Assembly: GCA_016714605.1 (NCBI GenBank)
Contig: JADKDL010000002.1
Coordinates: 124,001-188,000 of the forward strand
Origin: Bacteroidales bacterium
GTDB taxonomy: Bacteria > Bacteroidota > Bacteroidia > Bacteroidales > UBA1715
Length of the DNA: 64,000 nucleotides
Direction: 5' to 3'
Shown: positions 48,733 to 57,191 of the stretch, piece by piece
Layout of the letters: each line of letters starts with the position of its first letter
Position numbering within the stretch: the first letter of the stretch is position 1
Made by a program: the position numbers and the translations under genes
Notes under the pieces: generated by a model
Databases searched by the model: none
Told to the model about the DNA's origin: nothing
The model's input: the letters and a program-made list of their open reading frames with translations, nothing else

Positions 48733-49462
48733 GCTTTTAAAGCTTCGTGCATAATAATACCTGCAGAAACAGAAACATTGAGAGACTCTATTGAGCCAAC
48801 CATATGTATAGCCACTTGTTCGTCGGCAATTCTGAGGAAGTCTGGTGAGATACCTTCGTCTTCCGAGCCAAGAATTATTGCCAAAAGTCCTTCAAAAGAA
48901 ATATCTTGTATTTTTTTCACAGCTTTTTCGGTCAAAGCCAATGTTTTTATACCGCTTGATTTAAGAAAATGAAGTGTGTTCATTAAATTGTGCTCTCGGC
49001 AAACCGGAATTTTTAGCAATGCTCCGGCCGATGTTTTTATTGAATCGGAGTTTATTTGAGCTGCTCCTTTCGATGGGATAATTATAGCATCTACGCCAAA
49101 ACATTCAGCAGTACGCGCTATTGCTCCAAAATTTCGCACATCACTTATTTCGTCAAGCACAAGCAAAAAGGATCTCTTCCTTCTTCAAATGCTTTCATTA
49201 CAATTTCTTCTAGCTTAAAGTAGGTAATTGGTGAAATAAATGCTATGCACCCTTGATGGTTTTTAGTGGTAATACTGTTCAATTTTTCAATTGGAACATA
49301 CTGCGTAGGTATTCTGAATTGTTTAAGAGAATCAATCAATTCGTCTGTTAATTCATTCGACTGTCCTTTTTTTATAAGTACTTTGTCTATTTCTTTTCCG
49401 TTGTTTATTGCTTCTAATATTGAGCGACTACCAAAAACTATATCATTTCTTAATTTTTTCAC
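48720..49462 (-). CDS. rlmB: 23S rRNA/tRNA 2'-O-methyltransferase (TrmH/RlmB family), interrupted by a one-base frameshift
   Basis: Two overlapping frames join to a 247-residue protein when one base is restored in the A5 run at 49165-49169 (plus strand), giving GRDPFLLVLDEISDVRNFG. The N-terminal part (about 1-75) is the SpoU substrate-binding domain (VFGSRSILEAINNGKEIDKVLI). The C-terminal SPOUT domain has the family motifs DEISDVRNFGAIARTAECFG, AIILGSEDEGISP and ESLNVSVSAGIIMHEALKAR, the AdoMet-binding trefoil knot. It should methylate 2'-OH of a guanosine in 23S rRNA. The symbol is by family resemblance. Confidence 0.82.
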
Positions 49463-49771
49463 GTGTATGCTTGATTTTTTTGCAAATATAGCGAATTTTA
49501 TAATTTTTCCTAGAGTACTTTAATTTCGCCGTTCGGTGTTAAAATTGAGTTTTATAGAGTGGATTTACTTCATTACTCTATGGTTGATATTGCTCTAATT
49601 CTATTTTATCATGTTTTTTTGTTTGTAAATAACCAAAGATTATAACAATCATATTCTGCGTTTGTTAATGAAGCGATGTGTGTTTTTAGAAATTTATATT
49701 TTTTTTAAATGGTTATTATATTTAATTTTGTTCTTATAATTTTTTTAATATGAACGAATGTTAAGAGGGTT
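49463..49771. other. Divergent intergenic region before the Rnf operon
   Basis: AT-rich region between rlmB and rseC. TAATTTTG at 49723-49730 fits the TAnnTTTG -7 element and lies 41 bp before the rseC start; the -33 element is not clear. AGAGGG at about 49763-49768 could serve as a ribosome binding site for the TTG start. No other feature seen. Confidence 0.4.
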
Positions 49772-50194
49772 TTGAAACAGCAAATAAGGTATAAGAAAGA
49801 CGGTATTATAAAAAATATTTCAGATACTAAGGTGGAAGTTTTAGTATGTTCCACTTCTGCATGTTCGGGCTGTCAAGCCTCCGGAGTCTGTGGAATGACT
49901 GATGAAAATCAAAAACTTGTGACGGTTTATTTGGCTAATTCAGAACTGAAAATTGGTGATGCTGTTGCCGTTCTATTGGATGTAAATAATGCTAACTATG
50001 CTTTATTTTACTCCTATATTTTACCTCTTTTGATTGTTCTAATTGTATTATTCACCAGTTCATATTGGTTTAGTGAGCTGGTTGCAGGTATTGTATCAAT
50101 TGTAATATTATTGCCTTACTATCTTACATTGTATTTTATGAATAAGAAATTTCTGAAAAAGATTTCTTATCAGATTGAAAAAATTTCCGACTGA
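49772..50194 (+). CDS. rseC: RseC/SoxR-reducing-system family protein, first gene of the Rnf operon
   Basis: The 140-residue protein has a conserved cysteine-rich N-terminal segment CSTSACSGCQASGVCGM (four cysteines, probable redox or iron-sulfur site). Two transmembrane helices follow (about 71-90 and 96-118) and a basic tail (MNKKFLKKISYQIEK). The start is TTG 49772; no in-frame ATG exists nearby, and the N terminus KQQIRYKKDGIIKNI matches the family. RseC is commonly the first gene of Bacteroidota rnf operons and probably helps keep Rnf or its substrates reduced. Confidence 0.85.
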   Translation: MKQQIRYKKDGIIKNISDTKVEVLVCSTSACSGCQASGVCGMTDENQKLVTVYLANSELKIGDAVAVLLDVNNANYALFYSYILPLLIVLIVLFTSSYWFSELVAGIVSIVILLPYYLTLYFMNKKFLKKISYQIEKISD

Positions 50195-50251
50195 GGTTTT
50201 TTACAAATCTAAAAAAGATATTCAGAGAGAAAACTATTATTAAGAAAGCAG

Positions 50252-50996
50252 ATGAACAGTACAATTATATTGACGATTATAGTTTTGAGTACGCTCGGTG
50301 TTGGTGCGGCTATTTTACTTTTTTTCATTTCAAAGAAATTTAATGTAATTGAAGATCCTAAAATTGACGAAGTAGAAAAAATGTTGCCTGGAGCAAATTG
50401 TGGCGGTTGCGGATTTCCGGGTTGTAGAAAGTTTGCAACAGAATTGGTTACACAGACTTCTATCGATCATCTTTTTTGTGCACCAGCCGGTTCTGAAGTA
50501 ATGAGCAAAATTGCCGATTTTCTGGGCAAATCGGTTCAAAGTAAAAAGGCTCAGGTTGCCGTAGTTCGTTGTGGTGGGAGTCCGAGTCACAGAAAAAAAA
50601 CATCGGAATATGATGGAGCCAAAACATGTAAAAAATACAGTCAGGGTTTTACGGTGGCGATACCGGTTGTACATACGGCTGTTTGGGCTTGGGCGATTGT
50701 GTTGAAGTCTGCAAATTTGATGCAATTCATATCAATGAAGCTACCTCATTGCCCGAAGTGATTACGAGCAAATGCACTGCCTGCGGGGCATGTATCAAGG
50801 CTTGTCCGAAGACGATTATAGAATTGCGAGATACAAATAAAAAAGATTTGAAGATTTTCGTTTCGTGTGTGAGTAAAGATAAAGGTGCTGTTGCCCGAAA
50901 AGCATGTGAAGTGGCTTGTATTGGTTGTAGCATCCTACAAATGCAATATTGGAAACTAATTTCCCGCTCAGAAACAAAGAATTAGAAGTGCAATAA
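50252..50996 (+). CDS. rnfB: Rnf complex ferredoxin subunit B, with frameshift and internal deletion
   Basis: Start is ATG 50252. The first part has an N-terminal membrane helix and the RnfB cluster motif NCGGCGFPGCRKF with a downstream FCAP. After restoration of one T in T4 at 50647-50650 the protein continues CKKYSQGFYGGDTGCTYGC with LGDCVEVCKFDAI and CTACGACIKACPK, two 4Fe-4S groups, then KACEVACIGCSI. From 50934 another frame gives PTNAILETNFPLRNKELEVQ and TAA at 50994-50996, the normal RnfB C terminus. About 40 residues between IGCS and PTNAI, with several cysteine ligands, are missing. In the complex it is the ferredoxin-facing electron entry. Confidence 0.85.
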
Positions 50997-51209
50997 ATAT
51001 AATATTTACAACAATTTATTTTTTAAATAGTATATTGTTGATAATGAAATAATAAATGGAACTAAATTTAAAAATGTTTTTGTTTTGTAGAAATATTGAG
51101 TATTCTTTTTGATGTTTTGTAGTCATAGATTTAGTTGCTTTATTTTCAAAGCTTGGTTGACTGAAAATAGTATATTGAAAACAAATGAATTTTTTAAAAA
51201 TTACGTTGA

Positions 51210-52559
51210 GTGAAAATATCATTTAAAAAAACATTTTCTCTTGGAGGTATTCATCCTCCTGAAAACAAAATAACTGCTACAAAAAGCATTATATCTGCTC
51301 AATTGCCCGATATGGTTTACATTTCTGTAAATCAGCACATAGGCACACCTGCAAAAATAGTTGTGAAAAAGGGAGATTCTGTAAAAGTTGGTACTTTATT
51401 GGGGCAAGCAGATGGTTTTGTTTCTGCAAATATTCATTCTCCGGTTTCGGGGTTGATAGAGAAAATTGAAGATACGCCCTCTGCATCTGGCTATTATCAG
51501 CAAACGATTCATATCAAGGTTCAAGAAGATATTTGGGAAGATTATATAATTAAAGATTCCGATTTAAATAGAGATATTGAGAGTCATACTAAAGAAGATA
51601 TTGTAGCCCGAGTAAAAGAGAGCGGAATAGTAGGTTTGGGCGGTGCAGCTTTTCCTACACATGTAAAATTGTTTGTACCAGAAGGTAAATCCCCTAAAGC
51701 TTTGCTTATTAACGCAGCTGAGTGCGAACCATATCTTACCGCCGATCATAGTTTACTACTAGAAAAAGCAGATGAAATACTTGTAGGTATAGCATTGTTG
51801 ATGAAAGCACTTGCGGTTCAAAAAGCTTTTATTGGCATAGAATCAAATAAAAAAGATGCGATAAAATTAATTACACCTTTGTGCAGCAAGTACTCCGGAA
51901 TAGAGGTAGTGCCATTGAAGGTTAAGTATCCGCAAGGTGGAGAAAAACAGCTTATTAGAGCAATTTCAGGTAAAGAAGTTCCTTCTGGTAAATTACCACT
52001 AGATATTGGTTATGTAGTAAGTAATGTGAGTACTGCTTTTGCAATTTATGAAGCATTGCAGAAAAATAAACCTTTGATAGAAAGAGTTGTAACGGTAACA
52101 GGTAAAAGACTCGAAGCGCCATCTAATATGAAAGTAAGAATAGGCACACGGTTTTCTTATTTGCTCGAACAAGTGGGAGGTTTGCCTAGTAGTGCGTGTA
52201 AAGTAATTGCAGGTGGTCCAATGATGGGGCGAGCGGTAGCAAGTGTTGATGCGGTTGTTTCAAAAGGAACTTCGGGCATTCTTATTTTGGATGAAAAAGA
52301 AACAAAACGAGCTAAAGAACAAAATTGTATCAGATGCGCAAGCTGTGTTTCTGTTTGCCCCATGGGTCTAGAGCCTTATTTGTTAAAGTACCACGGACAG
52401 CACAGTATGCACGAAAATGCACAGCAGAATTATATACTCGATTGTATTGAATGTGGTTCGTGTAGTTATTCTTGTCCGGCAAACATACCTTTACTTGATT
52501 ACATTAAGGTTGAAAAAAATTCTGTGATACAAATAAATCGTTCAAAAAATTTAAAATAA
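51210..52559 (+). CDS. rnfC: Rnf complex subunit C
   Basis: The 449-residue protein has the N-terminal barrel (FKKTFSLGGIHPPENKI). The NADH/FMN-binding domain has GLGGAAFPTHVK, LLINAAECEPYLTADHSLL, KYPQGGEKQLIRAI and VAGGPMMG-like IAGGPMMG. The end has two 4Fe-4S motifs: CIRCASCVSVCPMGL and CIECGSCSYSCPANIPL. It is the NAD+/NADH-binding peripheral subunit. The start is GTG 51210, as an in-frame TGA lies directly before it. The 213-bp gap from rnfB is unusual, and an upstream start disturbed by a base error cannot be excluded. Confidence 0.95.
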   Translation: MKISFKKTFSLGGIHPPENKITATKSIISAQLPDMVYISVNQHIGTPAKIVVKKGDSVKVGTLLGQADGFVSANIHSPVSGLIEKIEDTPSASGYYQQTIHIKVQEDIWEDYIIKDSDLNRDIESHTKEDIVARVKESGIVGLGGAAFPTHVKLFVPEGKSPKALLINAAECEPYLTADHSLLLEKADEILVGIALLMKALAVQKAFIGIESNKKDAIKLITPLCSKYSGIEVVPLKVKYPQGGEKQLIRAISGKEVPSGKLPLDIGYVVSNVSTAFAIYEALQKNKPLIERVVTVTGKRLEAPSNMKVRIGTRFSYLLEQVGGLPSSACKVIAGGPMMGRAVASVDAVVSKGTSGILILDEKETKRAKEQNCIRCASCVSVCPMGLEPYLLKYHGQHSMHENAQQNYILDCIECGSCSYSCPANIPLLDYIKVEKNSVIQINRSKNLK

Positions 52560-52564
52560 TAAAA

Positions 52565-53545
52565 ATGCTTATAGTATCTCCTTCGCCGCATATACATTCA
52601 GGAAGATCGGTAAAACAAATCATGTACAGCGTTTTACTGGCACTGATTCCTGCATTTGTTGTTTCATTGTATGTGTTTGGAATAGCAGCTTTGCAACTTA
52701 CTGTAATTGCTATAGTTTCATGTATGTTTTTTGAATTTGCAATACAAAAATTTTTATTAAAAACTGATAAACAGTCCTATACCGATGGATCGGCTGCAAT
52801 AACCGGAGTCTTGCTTGCATTCAATGTGCCAAGTTCATTGCCCGTTTGGATGCTCGTTTTGGGTTGTTTTATAGCAATTGGGGTAGGTAAAATGACCTTT
52901 GGAGGTCTTGGAAACAATCCATTCAATCCGGCTTTGGTAGGTAGAGTATTTCTGCTTATTTCGTTTCCTGTTCAGATGACAAATTGGCCCATGCCACACT
53001 TGTCCGATTTGATTGATGCACAGTCTGGTGCCACACCACTAAGTCTCATGAAAGAAGGTCTTGCGCGTGGCGAGAGTGTATCTTCCATAATGAAATCAGT
53101 ACCTTCTTATAGTGCCTTGTTTTTTGGTTTGAAAGGAGGCAGTTTGGGGGAAGTGTCAGTCTTAGCGTTACTTATGGGCGGTGCATTTATGTTGTACAGA
53201 AAAATTATAAGTTGGCATATTCCGATTTCTATATTGGCAACAATGTTTTTATTTTCTGGAATATTGTATATATATGATCCAAATTCATTTGTTTTCCCAT
53301 TGTTTCATTTGCTATCGGGAGGTACGATGTTGGCTGTTTTCTTTATGGCTACCGATATGGTTACTTCTCCTATGAGTAAACCAGGAATGTTGGTTTATGG
53401 AGTGTTTATAGGTCTGATAACTATTATAATCAGAGATTTTGGAGCCTATCCGGAAGGTATTTCATTTGCAATTCTTTTCATGAATGCACTTGTGCCTTTG
53501 ATAAATAAATATATAAAACCACAACGCTTCGGTCATAAAAAATAA
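52565..53545 (+). CDS. rnfD: Rnf complex subunit D
   Basis: The 326-residue membrane subunit has SPSPHIHSGRSVKQIMYSVLLALIPA, GGLGNNPFNPALVGRVFL, and DAQSGATPLSL. In that last motif the Thr is the residue to which FMN is covalently attached in Rnf/Nqr proteins. MVTSPMSKPG closes the conserved part. About nine to ten membrane helices. It starts 5 bp after rnfC. The flavin on RnfD takes part in electron flow coupled to Na+ or H+ movement. Confidence 0.96.
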   Translation: MLIVSPSPHIHSGRSVKQIMYSVLLALIPAFVVSLYVFGIAALQLTVIAIVSCMFFEFAIQKFLLKTDKQSYTDGSAAITGVLLAFNVPSSLPVWMLVLGCFIAIGVGKMTFGGLGNNPFNPALVGRVFLLISFPVQMTNWPMPHLSDLIDAQSGATPLSLMKEGLARGESVSSIMKSVPSYSALFFGLKGGSLGEVSVLALLMGGAFMLYRKIISWHIPISILATMFLFSGILYIYDPNSFVFPLFHLLSGGTMLAVFFMATDMVTSPMSKPGMLVYGVFIGLITIIIRDFGAYPEGISFAILFMNALVPLINKYIKPQRFGHKK

Positions 53546-53553
53546 TTTTCAAT

Positions 53554-54138
53554 ATGAATCAAAAAAAACAGTCACTTTTTAAAATGATTCTTACGCTTTT
53601 GGTAATATGTTCAACAACTGCATTTACTTTAGCGTTTATTAACGATATTACAAAACTACCTAAGGAGAAAACGAGGATAAAAAAGCAAGAAGAAGCTTTG
53701 CGTGCTGTATTGCCTGAGTTTGACAACAATCCTATAGCAGAGCGGTTTGCGCTACCTGTAGATGGAACGGCAGATTCTATTGAGGTTTTTCCTGCCAGTA
53801 AAGCTGGTGAGCCTGTAGGTTGGGCGCTAACTACTTTTTCCGACAACGGATTTAGTGGTAGAGTTGTTCTTATGATTGGTTTTTATCCTGATGGTACTAT
53901 TTATGATATTTCTGTACTGAGTCAAAAAGAAACCCCGGGCTTGGGAACAAAAATGCAAGAGCCGCGCTTTCTAAGTCAATTTAAAGATAAGAATCCGGAA
54001 CTATATAAACTATCCGTAAAAAAAGATGGTGGCGATGTAGATGCAATAACAGCATCAACAATAAGTTCAAGAGCTTTTTGTGAAGCAGCTCAAAATGCTT
54101 TTTTACAATTTAAAACAGTGAAAAATAATAGTAAATAG
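53554..54138 (+). CDS. rnfG: Rnf complex subunit G
   Basis: The 194-residue protein has an N-terminal transmembrane helix (about 10-30) and a periplasmic FMN_bind domain. GFSGRVVLMIGFYPDGTIYDISVLSQKETPGLG is the family core, and DAITASTISSRAF is the FMN-attachment segment (D-x-x-S/T-G/A-S/A-T). The attaching Thr is present although the usual SGAT is TAST. FMN attachment is made by ApbE, encoded nearby at 56167-57168. It starts 8 bp after rnfD. Confidence 0.95.
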   Translation: MNQKKQSLFKMILTLLVICSTTAFTLAFINDITKLPKEKTRIKKQEEALRAVLPEFDNNPIAERFALPVDGTADSIEVFPASKAGEPVGWALTTFSDNGFSGRVVLMIGFYPDGTIYDISVLSQKETPGLGTKMQEPRFLSQFKDKNPELYKLSVKKDGGDVDAITASTISSRAFCEAAQNAFLQFKTVKNNSK

Positions 54139-54140
54139 AC

Positions 54141-54728
54141 ATGTCGAACATAAAAATATTAACAAAAGGATTTATAAAAGAGAATCCTATCTTTGCACTG
54201 CTATTGGGTATATGTCCTACATTAGGGGTTACATCGTCTGCACAGAATGGATTAGGCATGGGCATAGCTACTACTTTTGTTTTAGTTATGTCAAACATTG
54301 TAATTTCGCTCGTAAAAACTAAAATCCCCGATAAGGTAAGAATCCCTTCTTTTGTAGTCATAATTGCTGGATTTGTAACTATAGTTGAGATGCTGTTGGA
54401 GGCTTATCTACCTGCTTTGTATGAACAGCTTGGACTATTTATACCCCTTATAGTAGTGAATTGTATTATTTTAGGACGGGCAGAGGCATTTGCTTCAAAA
54501 AACAACATGATTGATTCCTTTCTTGATGGTTTGGGTATGGGAATAGGTTTTACTTTTGCTCTCACTTTGTTGGGTAGCATTAGAGAAATGCTTGGCTCCG
54601 GAACTATATTTAGCATTTCTTTCTTACCCGATAATGCAACTACAATTTTACTTTTTATATTACCTCCGGGTGCTTTCATTGCTTTAGGGTATATTATTGC
54701 AGTAATAAACAAACTTAAGAAAGTATAA
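54141..54728 (+). CDS. rnfE: Rnf complex subunit E
   Basis: The 195-residue membrane protein begins with LTKGFIKENPIFALLLGICPTLGVTSSAQNGLGMG and contains IPLIVVNCIILGRAEAFASKNN and DGLGMGIGFT, standard RnfE/NqrD signatures. About six helices. Rnf subunits A and E form an inverted pair that binds a [2Fe-2S] cluster at the membrane centre; the Cys of GICPTLGV and NCIILGRAEAF are present. It starts 2 bp after rnfG. Confidence 0.96.
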   Translation: MSNIKILTKGFIKENPIFALLLGICPTLGVTSSAQNGLGMGIATTFVLVMSNIVISLVKTKIPDKVRIPSFVVIIAGFVTIVEMLLEAYLPALYEQLGLFIPLIVVNCIILGRAEAFASKNNMIDSFLDGLGMGIGFTFALTLLGSIREMLGSGTIFSISFLPDNATTILLFILPPGAFIALGYIIAVINKLKKV

Positions 54729-54730
54729 AA

Positions 54731-55309
54731 ATGGAATATATTCTGATAATCATATCTTCGGTATTTGTAAATAATATTGTACTTACTCAATTTTTGGGTG
54801 TTTGTCCGTTTTTAGGAGTATCAAATAGGATATCTACTTCGCTGGGAATGTCGGGAGCGGTTATGTTTGTAATGGTTGTATCTACCATTGTAACCTATAT
54901 TATTCATGAATATGTTTTGGTTGCTTTTTCGCTTACCTACATACGCACTATTACGTTTATATTGGTTATAGCATCGTTGGTTCAGATGGTTGAAATAGTT
55001 CTTAAAAAGACTTCACCTCCCTTATATGAAGCATTAGGTGTGTTTTTACCTTTGATTACGACCAACTGCACTATTTTAGGAGTTGCCGTTTTATCTATTG
55101 GGCTTGAAGATTCTAGTTTGGTCAAAGCTGTTGTATTTTCAGTTGCTCAGGCAGTTGGCTTTGGCTTAGCGTTGGTAGTATTTGCCGGATTAAGAGAACA
55201 GCTCGAATTACTTAAAATTCCAAAAGGAATGAAAGGAATACCGGTAGCTCTCGTTACTGCCGGAATTTTAGCTATGGCTTTTATGGGTTTTGCCGGTATT
55301 GTAAAATAA
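54731..55309 (+). CDS. rnfA: Rnf complex subunit A
   Basis: The 192-residue membrane protein has FVNNIVLTQFLGVCPFLGVSNRISTSLGMSGAVMF, LGVFLPLITTNCTILGVAVL and a C-terminal AGILAMAFMGFAGI. These are RnfA/NqrE signatures with the two cysteines (VCPFLG, TNCTILG) that ligate the membrane [2Fe-2S] cluster together with RnfE. It starts 2 bp after rnfE and ends the operon. No clear terminator follows. Confidence 0.96.
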   Translation: MEYILIIISSVFVNNIVLTQFLGVCPFLGVSNRISTSLGMSGAVMFVMVVSTIVTYIIHEYVLVAFSLTYIRTITFILVIASLVQMVEIVLKKTSPPLYEALGVFLPLITTNCTILGVAVLSIGLEDSSLVKAVVFSVAQAVGFGLALVVFAGLREQLELLKIPKGMKGIPVALVTAGILAMAFMGFAGIVK

Positions 55310-55561
55310 TTTTTTACTAGATATGTTTCTATTAAAAAAAATGTTAATTTAGAAAAGTAATTTTATAATTCCGAATTATTAAGAATACAAGCATTTATGA
55401 TTTTTTATTTGAAAATGAAAAATTATTTATAAGAATAAAAAGAATAACTTAATAAATTTAAAGTGAAACATTCATGAGTAAAACAGTTCTCTCACCAAAC
55501 GAGAATCTTTATTTGAAATGAATGTTCCATCTGAAAATTAAAAACAATAAAAAATACACAG

Positions 55562-56110
55562 ATGAAACAAAGGATTAGAGAAATTGCCTCAAGAATAAAG
55601 GAAGTTCGTAATTCAAAAAGTATGACTATTGAACAGGTAGCCAAAGATTTGAAAATTACAAAATATGAGTATGAAGATTATGAGGCAGGAGAGCATGATA
55701 TTCCAATTAGTTTCTTATTCGAACTATCGCATTATTTTGGAATAGACATAAATGTATTATTAACAGGTCAGGAGCCTACAAAAAATACTTATGATGTAAC
55801 CCGTAAAGGTAGCGGTGTAAGTGTTGAAAGACAGGCTCAATACAAATATCAGGCTTTGGCAAATGATTTTAAAAACAAGCACATAGAGCCATTTGTAATA
55901 ACCGTTGACTCAGCAGATGAACAAGTAAAATTGAGCAAACATGATGGACATGAGTTCTTGTTTGTTATTGAAGGAAATCTTCAAATTTATATTGGTGAGG
56001 AGATAATTAAACTTACTGAAGGCGATAGTATTTATTATGATTCAAAAATACAACATGCGGTAACTACCGATGTAAATAAAAGAGCTAAGTGTTTAGCGAT
56101 ACTTATTTAA
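55562..56110 (+). CDS. XRE-type helix-turn-helix protein with C-terminal cupin
   Basis: The 182-residue regulator has a Cro-type helix-turn-helix at about 7-65 (IKEVRNSKSMTIEQVAKDLKITKYEYEDYEAG) and a cupin_2 domain at about 105-182 (HDGHEFLFVIEGNLQIYIGEEIIKLTEGDSIYYDSKIQHAV). The cupin histidines and glutamate are mostly present (HDGHE, H at QHAV), so a metal or small ligand may be bound. It lies 252 bp after rnfA and is probably transcribed on its own. Such regulators often sit next to acyl-CoA ligase genes; none is present here. Confidence 0.88.
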   Translation: MKQRIREIASRIKEVRNSKSMTIEQVAKDLKITKYEYEDYEAGEHDIPISFLFELSHYFGIDINVLLTGQEPTKNTYDVTRKGSGVSVERQAQYKYQALANDFKNKHIEPFVITVDSADEQVKLSKHDGHEFLFVIEGNLQIYIGEEIIKLTEGDSIYYDSKIQHAVTTDVNKRAKCLAILI

Positions 56111-56127
56111 AAAATAGGATAGGAGAA

Positions 56128-56169
56128 TAGTACGATTGTGTTCTGAAATTTCAGCACGCAATCGTACTA
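56128..56169. terminator. Long hairpin between convergent XRE-cupin and apbE genes
   Basis: Outer arms 56128-56138 and 56159-56169 (11 bp), extended by an inner palindrome at 56143-56154, form an almost continuous hairpin. It overlaps the apbE stop codon. No T-run follows on either side. Confidence 0.5.
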
Positions 56170-57168
56170 AAACTCTTGTGTTACAAGTTTTTCTGTTTCC
56201 TTAGACATCCAGGTTTTCATAATTCCATCTTCTTCATAGATTAAATACCCGTTGATGTTCATTTCTTGAATAAACAATTTTGCAGCCTCCAAACCTTTTA
56301 CCATACAAGTTGTAGCATAAGCATCGGCTTTGCCACAGTTGTTGGTTACTATTGTAGCGCTCAGTAAATTATGTCTTACCGGAAAACCTGTTTTGGGGTT
56401 AATTGTGTGGCTGTACTTCTTGCAACCGGAAATGTAGAATTTTCTATAGTTGCCCGATGTTGCAAGTGAACTATTTGTAAGCGATACTACTGCTTTTATT
56501 TCCCTTTTTGTAGAATCTTCTATTGGTAAATCTATCCCTACTCTCCAAATTGCATCCTGAGCATTTTTCCCCTTTGTGCGTACTTCGCCACCTATTTCTA
56601 CCAAATAATTTTCTATTTGCTTTGAATCTAAAAACATTGAAATATAGTCAACAGCCATGCCTTGTGCTATTGCGTTTGAAATAATAGCTATACTGCTGTC
56701 TTGTTTAACCAGTAATGTTCCTTGAAGGCTTATTTTATTGAGACCAGTAAATGTAAGGATGCTGTCAATTTTTGCTGAGTCGGGCATGCTTTCGGTTTGT
56801 TTAAAGCCAAATTTCCAAGCATTTGCTAGGTGCGCAACAGAAATATCAAACAGACTGTCTGATTGGGTATATATTGTATTGGATAATGCAAAAAATGCTA
56901 GAAACAGTGAATCGGTAACGGTTATTGAATCCTTGGCTTTATTTACTTTGCTTATTACCGACTCTTCAGAGTAGTTTGAAAGCGATTCGTTAAAAAGGTT
57001 AAGTAATGAATCTATTTCCTCTTTTAAATCCTCAGCAGATGAATAGGTTATGTTGTAGGTGGTTCCTTGAGCATATCCGTGAATTTGCGTGTATTGTTTC
57101 TCATTTCCTGAGCATGACACGAAAATTCCTATTACAGATAGGAGCAAAGAACTGATTATTAATTTCAT
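56167..57168 (-). CDS. apbE: FAD:protein FMN transferase
   Basis: The 333-residue protein has a lipoprotein signal (IGIFVSCSGNEK) and the ApbE fold: GYAQGTTYNITYSS, SNYSEESVISKVN, the central GLNKI and AIAQGMAVDYIS, EIGGEVRTKGKNAQDAIWRVGIDLP and HTINPKTGFPVRHNLLSATIV. YATTCMVKGLE is the Mg2+-binding segment. It moves FMN from FAD to the Thr of RnfG and RnfD-type proteins on the outer side of the membrane. Its place 0.9 kb from the end of the rnf operon fits that job. It starts 23 bp after the sensor kinase gene on the same strand. Confidence 0.93.
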   Translation of the reverse strand: MKLIISSLLLSVIGIFVSCSGNEKQYTQIHGYAQGTTYNITYSSAEDLKEEIDSLLNLFNESLSNYSEESVISKVNKAKDSITVTDSLFLAFFALSNTIYTQSDSLFDISVAHLANAWKFGFKQTESMPDSAKIDSILTFTGLNKISLQGTLLVKQDSSIAIISNAIAQGMAVDYISMFLDSKQIENYLVEIGGEVRTKGKNAQDAIWRVGIDLPIEDSTKREIKAVVSLTNSSLATSGNYRKFYISGCKKYSHTINPKTGFPVRHNLLSATIVTNNCGKADAYATTCMVKGLEAAKLFIQEMNINGYLIYEEDGIMKTWMSKETEKLVTQEF

Positions 57169-57191
57169 TTTTTTTTATTGAGTTTTGGTAA

